DNA of 64,000 bases from Rhodocollybia butyracea (taxonomy: Eukaryota > Basidiomycota > Agaricomycetes > Agaricales > Omphalotaceae): assembly GCA_015501585.1 (NCBI GenBank), contig JADNRY010000006.1, positions 496,001 through 560,000 on the forward strand, given 5' to 3'. Of this stretch, positions 22,115 through 32,191 are shown piece by piece (within the stretch, counting starts at the first letter, position 1; each line of letters opens with the position of its first letter). The notes under the pieces are model-generated. The model worked only from the letters and a program-made list of their open reading frames with translations, was not told where the DNA came from and did no database searches. The translations under genes were made by a program, and so were the position numbers.

Positions 22115-24830
22115 CAGTTTCAAATCACATCTCAGCATCGAAGAGCAATTCCACCCATCAGCCAAGAACGCAAGAAATTTTAGCTCAAAATTGCACTGAC
22201 AGCTCAATTTTTGAAAAAGTGTTAAAAATCGTGTTTGGCGGACGCATGCTGTTTTTCAGTTTATGCGAGAAAGTTTTACCTCAAGACTCAAGTCAGTACT
22301 CCATGGTTTTTCAGGCATTAGGTAATGATTTTGCTCTCACTCACGAAGATGTTGTACAGTGCTTCAGCCACACTCTAGATAAGTTGTCCATTATGGCGAT
22401 TCAGCCGAGTATTTCCGCCAGTATAGCCCTAGGCTATCGCGTGTTAAATCATGTCATGATCATAGCGGAAGTAACGCAAAAGTAAAGCTTCTAGTAAGGG
22501 AAGCCTTTTCCAGGATCCTTGGATAGCTCTTCATCTCCCGATAGCTGTTGCTCTTCTGCAGCCTTATCGAGATATTCCAACAAAACCTTCTCATACAACC
22601 CACTACCTTTATACCTCCTGACATCCTCTGGCCAACTCCTCATCGCGCTGGCCATTCGCGCAGGTATACCCGACTCCTTCGCAAGCTCCTCGACAGGAAA
22701 GAGGTATGTGCGAATGGTGAATACGATTGCACCAGAGAGCGGAAGCCTACGCAGACTTTGTCTTTCAGTTCTGAGTCGTAGATTCTCCGCAGCAACGACA
22801 GGGGGTTCGTCCGGGTTGATTGAGTGTCTGTGGGAGAAAGTATCCTCGTTACCGTTTGTGGTTACAGACCATGCTAATTCTTCTGGGTCAACGATTCCAT
22901 CGTTTTCGAGAATGGGTTTGACGGACGATTGAGCGAAAGTTTCCATTGGTCGACGGACCTCCTGTGGAGGGATCACTTGGAAGAGGTAGTTGTTGCGGAC
23001 TTGATAACGTTATATATGCAAGTACTGGAGGAATAGATGGGCTTCCTACCTATGGGTTTGTCGACGGGCATACGTTTGAAGTATCTGTCCATGCTGTTGT
23101 GCAGTCTCGTCTCATCTACAAGTGGGTCACTACGAAATTCTGCGTGATAGGTTATGGTACGTACATTGAGGAACATGCCCTTGGACGTGAATATCTTCCA
23201 ACGGCAAACCAATTTTGTCACGCATTCTCCAGAATCCTATGGAAATGTTAGTTTATTCGGCGAATTAATCTCACTCAACTTTACTGGCCTGGTACACAGA
23301 CAGCGCCTCCTTGGAAGTAGTATCGTCCATCGGTACCCTCGACCATAAGGTACAATGACTATGATATGATTATTCCAAACGCGATACTGAACGTACAGCA
23401 ACGCAGATACTTTCATTGCAAGTTCCGCTTCCTCGATGCTCACTTTTCTTAGCTCTGTAGATCCCTTTGTGACCAAAGGAGGTGGGAGGTGAAGCGTATC
23501 ATGTACTGGAATGATTGTGATACTGGATATATGACCCAATGGGCTTCGCGAAACGGTGAATGCATCAGGATAGCGGTTGCTCAGGTATTCAGCGAGCTCG
23601 TGAACAAGCTCAATAGCTGTTCAAGGATGCTCAGCCAACAATAGAATCATTCGAGAATAAATTCACCTACCACTCTGGCTAGCAGAATTTACGATCCCAG
23701 GCCTGTCAGGTAGGACACGCACAACGTTGGTGCCTCGTGTAGCAATACGGTGTTTCTTGATGTAATAGTAGAATTTCATCTGGTTATCGAGCTGTTCACG
23801 AATAGGTTGGTGAGATTCAAATCCCGTCGAACGGTGAATTAGATAAGTGCACCTCAATCCACTCATCCCAAGGCATATCTCGGATACCCATTGTGACGCT
23901 GACACGAATTTGGCTACGGATCACAGCTTTGAAGAGGGTACGTACTGGTATGCACCCCATCTAAAAGGACGATATGGGATTGGTTTCAATTTCATCGGAT
24001 TGGAGCTTGGGCTGACTTCTGGGAATGCAAACGTTAGAGGTGGCCATTCTACAATAAACACATTAGACGACTAGTCTTACTGAGATGCAGAAGGAATGGA
24101 CTCACCACCCCATTCGCGCTCCTTCAGTTTACTCTTTTCAGAAGGAGAAACATCTGGAATGGTCGATTTTAAGGAGAGAGAAGATCGACGTTTCGATTTG
24201 TACACGAAGACAGCCACTAAAGCGAATAAAACTGCCAACAAGATACCAGGTTGCATTAAGGGAGGCGCAGAACAATGAACAGTTTTGTATCCAGAGGAAC
24301 GACTCGATGAGAGCAAGCGAGGGTCACGATGCCAATTATTTTGTCTGGGAACGTCACCAGAGATATAACATGAATTGAGCGGAACTAGGAGGGACTCCGG
24401 CATACAACGAGGCGAGAGCAAGCGAGAGTCACGGTACCAAGTATTAGGAGACCTCAGAGACATACTATCCCTGTTACCAGCCGTTACCACGCATCTGAGG
24501 TGTTTCAATCTAGACTCGTTTCTTCTTTGACTCAAAAAAGGCAAATAAGCGCTCGAGTCAGGCCAAGTTAGTTACCTGTACTGGGTGGACCTCAAGCACA
24601 TGGATAGGTACATCGCATGCACTTACAGTGCTTAATCAAATCTCGCTAGCGCATGTTTGTCAAATATGATGATACACTGCTATAGAGTTCCTCATTGCGT
24701 TCGGAAGATCACTTGTTGGCTTCGCTGGCCATGCCAGAACACTTCATGTTTCTGCCTGCTTTGTGCTCCCTGTCAATTAGGTGTTGGGCCGTTGAAATAA
24801 ACTCCCGTAACACCTATGCACTGACATCAA
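22115..24830. repeat. Tandem duplication, unit 1
   Basis: A unit of about 2.9 kb is repeated at 24980-27755 in the same orientation (offset 2912 bp over the coding part). It covers a whole minus-strand gene plus flanks on both sides, including matched intergenic words such as CAAATATGATGATACACTGC (24659 region; one mismatch in unit 2). Divergence is low in exons and greater in flanks. Limits are approximate. Confidence 0.85.
22491..24256 (-). pseudogene. DUF3445 / haem-dependent oxidative N-demethylase-like protein, damaged copy
   Basis: Spliced product starts MQPGILLAVLFALVAVFVYK (membrane anchor), then the family core: VTMGIRDMPWDEWIELDNQM, RYPDAFTVSRSPLGHISSIT, RTERQSLRRLPLSGAIVFTI and RMASAMRSWPEDVRRYKGSG, ending KDPGKGFPY. 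This is the DUF3445 pattern (related to haem-dependent oxidative N-demethylases); substrate in fungi is unknown. Compared with the right copy it lacks 29 nt at 23349/23350, which contained the 3' splice site and the codons for VQDDLAL. No alternative AG that I tested restores the frame, so a full-length product is unlikely. The remaining splice sites and exons are still intact, so the lesion is recent. A small intron with GC-AG ends (23237-23288) is shared with the other copy. Confidence 0.8.
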
Positions 24831-24979
24831 GCTCAGCACTCTCCTGGCAGCCGCTTCTCAGAGCGCAGGACAAAGATATTGTACAAAAATACCCGTCGTA
24901 ACAGGTGGTACGGCGGCGGTCGTATATAATTCCTTGTTGATGACAAGTCTAGAAAATATTACTCAACCAGGAAGTAACT

Positions 24980-27755
24980 AGTCTCCAATCATATCTCAAT
25001 GTCGAAGATCGGAGCAACTTCGCTAGTCAGCTACTACTATAGTGGAAACTACTTTGAAAGAACAGCTCAACAATTCGGTAAACAGAACTTTTGGACTCTG
25101 AACATCCCAAGAGGCGACATACAGCAGTTGGTAGACCTCCGTGGCTCAATAAGAAAGTGACAATTCTGTTTCAAACACATGGTGAGGTAGATTAAGTGGA
25201 ATGGGAAGAGAATGTGGGCTGACGTCGCCATGATTTTTCAGGCATCAGATGATTTTGCTCTCGTTCATGAAGACGTTGTACAGATACTGTCAGTGCTTCG
25301 ATTCAGCGGACTGTTTTCTGCTAGTACCACTCATTTGAAAGCCGGAGGCTATCGCGTGTTATATGTCATGATCATAGCGGAAGTAACGCAAAAGTAAAGC
25401 TTCTAGTAAGGGAAACCTTTTCCAGGATCCTTGGATAACTCTTCACCTCCCGATAGCTGTTGCTCTTCTGCAGCCTTGTCGAGATATTTTAACAAAACCT
25501 TCTCATACAACCCATTACCTTTATACCTCCTAACATCCTCTGGCCAACTCCTCATCGCACTCGCCATTCGCGCAGGTATACCCGGCTCCTTCGCAAGCTC
25601 CTCAACAGGAAAGAGGTATGTGCGAATGGTGAATATGATTGCACCAGAGAGCGGAAGCCTACGCAGACTTTGTCTTTCAGTTCTGAGTCGTAGATTCTCC
25701 GCAGCAACGACAGGGGGTTCGTCCGGGTTGATTGGGTGTCCATGTAAAAAAGTATCCTCGTTACCGTTTGTGGTTACAGACCATGCTAATTCTTCGGGGT
25801 CAACGATTCCATCGTTTTCGAAAATGGGTTTGGCGGACGATTGAGCGGAAGTTTCTATAGGTTGACGGACCTCCCGTGGAGGGATCACCTGGAAGAAGTA
25901 GTTGTTGCGGACTTGATAACGTTATATATGCAAGTACTGGAGGAATAGACGGGCTTCCTACCTATGGGTTTGTCGACGGGCATACGTTTGAAGTATCTGT
26001 CCATGCTGTTGTGCAGTCTCGTCTCATCTACAAGTGGGTCACTACGAAATTCTGCGTGATAGGTTATGGTACGTACATTGAGGAACATGCCCTTGGACGT
26101 GAATATCTTCCAACGGCAAACCAATTTTGTCACGCATTCTCCAGAATCCTATGGAAATGTTAGTTTATTCGGCGAATTAATCTCACTCAACTTTACTGGC
26201 CTGGTACACAGACAGCGCCTCCTTGGAAGTAGTATCGTCCATCGGTACCCTCGACCATAAGAGCCAGATCATCTTGCACTCTGCATATAGGTACAATGAG
26301 TGTGTGGTTATTCCGAACACGATACTGAACGTACAGCAACGCGGATATTTTCATTGCAAGTTCCGCTTCCTCGATGCTCACTTTTCTTAGCTCTGTAGAT
26401 CCCTTTGTGACCAAAGGAGGTGGAAGGTGAAGCGTATCATGTACTGGAATGATTGTGATACTGGATATATGACCCAATGGGCTTCGCGAAACGGTGAATG
26501 CATCAGGATAGCGGTTGCTCAGGTAGTCAGCGAGCTCGTGAACAAGCTCAATAGCTGTTCAAGGGCGTTCAACTAACAATGAAATTACTCGAGAATAAAT
26601 ATACTTACCACTCTGGCTAGCAGAATTTACGATCCCAGGCCTGTCAGGTAGGACACGCACAACGTTGGTGCCTCGTGTAGCAACACGGTGTTTCTTGATG
26701 TAATAGTAGGATTTCATTTGGTTATCGAGCTGTTCATCAATAGTTTGGTTAGATTTCGAATCCCGCCGAACGGTGAATTAGACAAGTGCACCTCAATCCA
26801 CCCATCCCAAGGCATATCTCGGATACCCATTGTAACGCTGACACGAAGTTGACTGTGGATCAGAACTGTGAAGGGGGTACGTACTGGTATGCACCCCATC
26901 TAAAAGGACGATATGGGACTGGCTTTGAATTCATTGGATCGGAGCTTGGGGTTACTGCTGGGAATGAGAACGCTACAGGTGGCCATTCTACAATAAAACA
27001 CATTATACGACTAGTCTTGCTCAGATGCAGAAGGAATGGACTCACCACCCCATTCGCGCTCCTTCAGTTTACTCTTTTCAGAAGGAGAAGCATCTGGAAT
27101 GGTCGATTTTAAGGAGAGAGAAGATCGACGTTTCGATTTGTACACGATGACAGCCACCAAAGCAAATAAAGCTACCAACAAGATGTCAGGTTGCATTAAA
27201 GCGAGGTGCAGAACGATAAACAGTTTCGTATCCTGTGGTTTGTCTGTGGTTAAACGTTAACCAAGAGGAACTCGACTTGCAAGGAAGGTCACGATACCAA
27301 TTATTTTGTCACCAGAGATATATAATATTATAATTGAGCGGAACCAGGAGGAACTCCGGCATGCAACGAGGCGAGAGCAAAGCGAGAGTCACGGTACCAA
27401 GTATCAGGAGACCTTATCTGACATAATAAAGGCAAATAGGCGCTCGGACCGAGACAAACGATTTATTATGATATCACCTTTAATATTCGTTTCTCAAGCC
27501 TCTGGCCGAATTCGACCGTCCGCACCGTAAACACTTACAGTACTAAACCAAATCTCGCTGCCGTATGCTTGTCAAATGTGATGATACACTGCTATAGACT
27601 CATTGGCATTCCGAAGATCACGACGTTCCCTTGTCGGCTTCACACGCCCAGGCAGAACACTTCATGTTTCTGCCTGTTTCTGCCTGCTTTGTACCCCCTG
27701 TCAATTGGGTGTTGGATCACTGGAATACATAAATTCCCGTAGCACGCATGCACTG
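24980..27755. repeat. Tandem duplication, unit 2
   Basis: Second copy of the 2.9 kb unit described at 22115. The most divergent parts are its left edge (around 25000-25240) and the stretch 27200-27540, where small indels accumulate. It contains the intact gene copy. Confidence 0.85.
25403..27196 (-). CDS. DUF3445 / haem-dependent oxidative N-demethylase-like protein, intact copy
   Basis: Start ATG 27196 (MQPDILLVALFALVAVIVYK, an N-terminal membrane segment followed by basic residues, so likely membrane-anchored with the domain in the cytosol). Exons joined by GT-AG introns give REWGEWPPL...PYRPFRWGAYHVTMGIRDMPWD, then YYIKKHRVATRGTNVVRVLP, LVQDDLALMVEGTDGRYYF, GGAVCVPGFWRMRDKIGL, GHVPQYETRLHNSMDRYFKR, and the conserved RTERQSLRRLPLSGAI block near the end. 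One intron (26149-26200) needs a GC donor (CCAG|GCCAGT) to keep VPG-FWRMRD in frame. The family is thought to bind haem and demethylate amines in bacteria; the fungal role is not known. Length about 430 residues is normal. Confidence 0.85.
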
Positions 27756-27867
27756 ACAAGGTAAGTTCCATTGATGTAGATGAGCGCGTAACACCAAATA
27801 CCCATAAACATCGGTTCGTCACCGCCCTTCTTCGAAGTTGTACTTACACTTCAAGATCCAAACCTGG

Positions 27868-29937
27868 ATGGAAGAATCTAAACCGCCTGTGCAGAACTCT
27901 GCTGGAGGAGAATGGTTCAGAAGTTCTCATGGATTCAGCATAAACAATTCCTTAGTGATCAATTATCACCCCATTGGCACACCCTCGAGAATGCAAGTTA
28001 CAGCTCCTGAAGCTCCTGAAGGGCTTTACTTACTCCCTACTAATTCGATGCCTGATCCTTCTCCTTCAAACCTTGGACCTTCTGGGTATGATTCTCTGTA
28101 TTCGAGAGATTCTCCTTCAAACCTTGGACCTTCTGGGTATGATTCTCTGTATTCGAGAGAGAGCTAACTCTTCTCATCTTTTTGCATCGTCCGGTAGTTC
28201 TCATCCGGGATTTCATTCTTTCCCTATAATCCAGATGCAGTCTTCACCCTCTATAGATACTCCTTCAAACTCCCATGTTTCCTCAAGCTATTCTTCTCCA
28301 CCTCTAGACTTTCATTCTCATCCATTCTCAAATCCTGCATCTTTGTCTGGTCCCTTTCCTGTATCTTCTCCCCCTCCTCCTATAGATCCTCAAATTCCTT
28401 CGACCTCATCTCAATCTGCACTTTCTCCGGTGCAAGATTCACTGTCGTGGAGTGAGAAAGAGCTATATTCACAATTGCTTCTTTCCAAAAAAGAAGGATT
28501 TCCTTTATGGAATCCGAAACCTGATGAAAACTTAGCTTGCGAGTACAGAAAAAGAGGTACTAGTATTGGGGACGTTGGATACTTGAACGGAAATGGATCT
28601 TTCATTTATCTGTTCAATGTATGTGCTCTTGCGGATGATCCAGTAAATGCTAGAGGTGTTCCGGACGGGTTTCGAAAACTGGATATTGATCCAGGTAACG
28701 TCACAGGTTCAGAGGAATACTACAAACCAGCAGAATATGTTGCCAGTAATCCTTCTTCCCTTGTGCCTGACAAAATCCTATGTGGACCAACCCAGCAACA
28801 AATACAGTGCGCTTCGGTTCATTCATACCCTAATTGCTCACCTCATTTGACAACAGAGGGGTACCAGCCAAATTCGGAGCAGGACTATCATTTGCATCTC
28901 CGAAAGGGTCTACAGGCGCTTTACTGATTCTTCCCGAAGGAGGCAATAAGGTAGACCATACAGATGTCGAGAAATTTCGCAAATATGCAAAAAGTCATGC
29001 TCATTCCTGGTTCTCTTATGCGCGCGCCAGATGTCTTCACAGTCTATACCTAATCACTGGTTGTAATAAGGCCCGCGCTTGGGGGCCGCTTGCTATAATG
29101 GTGCTTACGGAGAAGTTTGTCTGGAATTTGTTCCAGACGCGGACGCTCTGGGAGATAATAATGATGCGGGGCCTGAGTACTGGTTCTCTAAAAAAACGGT
29201 TTGCTGCAGTGCAGAGCGGCGCTGATAGCAAATCTAAAAATCAGTGTGTTTTTCTGCGGGGACTCAAGGTCACTCTCAGAAAAAGATCATTGGATCGCAA
29301 GACAACTGTCAAAGTGTCTGTCATCCCTGGAGCCGGTCTCGACGTTGACAAGGAGCTGAGGTCAAAGGGGAAAGGCACATCTACATCGTGGGGGAAGAGT
29401 CTCTTTTCTCGGACATCTTCTGATTCCACCCAGGGCTTGGAGGATGCTAGTTCCTCTCCTTCTTCGCCGCAAAGAGGATCCCCAGGCTCTAAATCAACTG
29501 AAGAGGATGAGAGCACTGACTCCGATGATTCTTTTTACTTTTGGGCTGAGGTGCGTAGTTATCAAAAGTAAGTCCCCCCTGCTTCTCAATACCAATGTCG
29601 TAGCCGTACCATCCATCCGATATCCTGAATAGGTGGATACTAAATGAAGTAAGCCTTTAACTATACATGGCCCTGATTTTTTTCATTATTCCGTCTAGTA
29701 TCCGGACGTGGATATAGCCTTTACCCATGACAATGATTGGATATGGGCAATTTGTGAGGTAAGCTATAAACTAGAATTTGGTCAACACTGTGATGCAGAT
29801 ATTTTGTTCATGAGGGGGAAGCGATGCCAGATGACACAGAGCTTGTTTCTCGCCTCAGCAGCTATATCTCTATTGAGAGAGAGGGTGGATCCAGTGAGTG
29901 CTTTCACTGGTGCGAATTAGTATGTCAAAGCTTCTAA
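27868..29937 (+). CDS. Agaricomycete-type protein of unknown function with frame breaks
   Basis: ATG 27868 opens a Ser/Pro-rich N-terminus. The conserved core follows: KKEGFPLWNPKPDENLACEY, GTSIGDVGYLNGNGSFIYLF, GVPDGFRKLD, then GALLILPEGGNK, KYAKSHAHSWFSYA, LHSLYLITGCNKARAWG and CVFLRGLKVTLRK. This order is one I associate with a large mushroom family of unknown function. Introns include about 28772-28857, 29551-29603 and one after RWILNE. Three places need repair: a frame change just after a 51 bp tandem duplication (28059-28160), five G at 29081-29085 (six would give WGAACYNGAYGEVCLEFVPD), and seven A at 29190-29196 (six would rejoin the frame at SKKRFAAVQSGAD). The C-terminus is uncertain; a strong GTGAGT donor at 29894 could instead splice into the next module. 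Confidence 0.65.
28059..28160 (+). repeat. 51 bp tandem duplication inside a coding exon
   Basis: Two identical adjacent copies (28059-28109 and 28110-28160). Each encodes SPSNLGPSGYDSLYSRD-type residues. Each copy also contains a GTATGA donor-like word and ends in a GA repeat that could serve as acceptor, so the duplication may act as or sit in an intron. Confidence 0.9.
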
Positions 29938-29951
29938 CTTAGTGACCTCTA

Positions 29952-31471
29952 GATGGTGGCATTCGATGCGGTTCCTTTAAGACACCGCACGACGCTCAGT
30001 AAGTGTTCCCTTATATACTACTGGTGCTACTTATATTTCCTAACCGCTTAATAGCGCTGATTCTCAAGACTCGACTGCTCCTGCCTACCATCTTCCTTCA
30101 AACCAACAATCTTCGGGTACGCCTCAAAGCAACAATTATCTGGTATGGCACATTGTCTTTTCCCTTATTTGAGAGACTAACTCGCTTTCCAGCATCTAGT
30201 GGACTATTACATTAATTATGCGGTAAACCAGCAGGTAAATTATATCCAGCCGTCAGAGAGCTATCACAGTACCTCTTACAACAACAATATTGCGGCTACG
30301 TGGTCAAGGCTACTTCCAGCGTCTTCTTATGGTACTACTTATGCAGGGTCCAGCTCCGGAGTAGCATACAGCTCGGATGTGCACCCAACGCGCAATTCTC
30401 CGTATCCCCCTACCTCATATTCTTCTGCAATTCCATCTTATTCATCCACGAATTTTCAAGAGCCTTGGGGTTCAAGCCATGTGGACACGCAGATCAATTC
30501 TGTCTCTTACGCTTCCTCCTCTTCATATGCTACTTTGAATTACCTCCCTACTGAACCCTATCGCTCAACAACCAACCCATTCGCTAGCGCACACTTGCCT
30601 GCACTTGGGTCGACTGAGCTCATGCTTTCCCCGTACAGTAATGGTTCCGTACCGTTGTCTCATTCTCCCAGTGGCCCAGAGGATGAAGAATCTCGTTCAC
30701 AGGTATGTCCTCTATTCCGGGGTTCTGCGAGCTTAATTGTTTTACCTTAGGTGGATGGGAGTTCGGAAGACAGCATCAGTCGAACTGGCCAGTATAGCCA
30801 TCGCGAACAGGTCCAGCTATTTAGGGATGCCCTTAGCTTGCCTTACTCGTCGAATGCTGGACCTTTTATCCCTCAAAACATGTACAAGCCTCACACCAAC
30901 AGCGACAGGCTTAGACATGTTGAAGAAATCGATCTTGATGAACCTATCTACTTTTGGATGGAAAACCCCAGCGAATGTGGCATATCCCTTTCCGATGCTC
31001 TCCATTCCCGTGTGAGGCGACTTTTAGATAGGGACAAAACGGTGTTCGAGGGAAGGGGACCTAGTGTTTCAATTCGACTTGAAGTATTTCGGTTTTTTCT
31101 GCAAACGTCGTTTCTCCTGACATCGTTTTCAGTGGCCAGGTTATCGCCCATGGAGTCGCCAAATTCCCACAAAAGATTTTCGGACACCGCCGGGTCCGAT
31201 TACTAGGGCAAAGCTTGCCAAAAATGTTGCGAAATGCGTTCTGAGGTTTATATCGGTAAGACTGTTTCCCATTTTTGTTCTTGGGCGATTTTCATTCATC
31301 GAGTAGGAGCGCCAAAATCATTCTCTAGAGGATGAGTACAATTCTCGCTGGAGAGTTAGCTCTGGAAAAAGCTCAATCAAGCTCGAAGACCTTATCTTGG
31401 TTAGCTTTCACCATGTATCCATGGGCTCCTGGCAGCCGCATCTCAGACTCGCACGTCCACTGGCTGTGTAG
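29952..31471 (+). CDS. Agaricomycete-type protein with WPGYRPWSRQIPTKDFR module, unknown function
   Basis: Start is uncertain; ATG 29952 is one option, or this is the 3' half of the preceding gene. The middle is Tyr/Ser/Pro-rich and disordered (30199-30700). The C-terminal part is compact: EEIDLDEPIYFWMENPSECG, SLSDALHSRVRRLLDRD, then after an intron (after VSIRLE) WPGYRPWSRQIPTKDFRTPP, ITRAKLAKNVAKCVLRFIS, and after another intron WRVSSGKSSIKLEDLILVSF and HVSMGSWQPHLRLARPLAV, stop at 31469. I recall this C-terminal module from mushroom proteins of unknown function. All GT-AG introns fit. No enzyme motif is visible. Confidence 0.65.
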
Positions 31472-32191
31472 CAGAGGGATCATTGTCTTGAGAACTACTA
31501 TTTCATACCCCGAATCACCGAAACAGTCCCAAAAGGGATCTATATTGCATCTAGTTATCTTTATTTTGATTTAGAACCATGTTTATTGTGAGGGATACGA
31601 TAGGCAGTACTTTACAATGTAGTGACTATGTATAAATCTGGCCAAATGGAATTTTTGCCTAGTTTGTGTGCGGCGATCGAGCCCGCCTGGAAAGGGGACA
31701 ATGCGATGTGTTCGGGGTATGGTGCAGCGGTGGGATGTAAAGTGGTGAGGTGAGGATTTGATGTCCATAAGAGTGAAAGTGATAAAATGGAATCCAATTG
31801 TGATTTAGTAGTACGTAGGGGGTCGAGCTCTCGTTGCCGAGTAGACCATCGATGGTCATGCTCTTCCGACGGCATGACACTGGACGGTGGGAAGCTGGTG
31901 AGTGAGCTCGCCGAAACTTTCGTGCCGTTGCCGTTCCTTGTGCTGGTTCTGGGCGATCAATATTATGTGATCTGTACAACTTGTCCAACAACTTGCGCCG
32001 TCTTACTACGTTGTTGTTGCGTTGCTTTGGGCTCCGCCTTCGCCTTCACCCCGACCGTTCATATCCCCGGGATAAACTACCTGTTGCGCAGCACCCGTTA
32101 TCATGTGGTGAAAAGGTGGGCAAAAGCTGTAAACTAACATGCACCAATTCAGTCCTTATTGATCTATTCCCTCCCAAGCTCAATTCTCTCT
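31472..32191. other. Intergenic, upstream of the EH-domain gene
   Basis: Frames on both strands here are short and without protein-like character. Probably the promoter and leader of the gene at 32192. Confidence 0.5.

Noticed and set aside
30237..30275. 37 nt GT-AG intron in the Tyr/Ser-rich exon
   Set aside because: Too short for this genome and the frame reads through without it.
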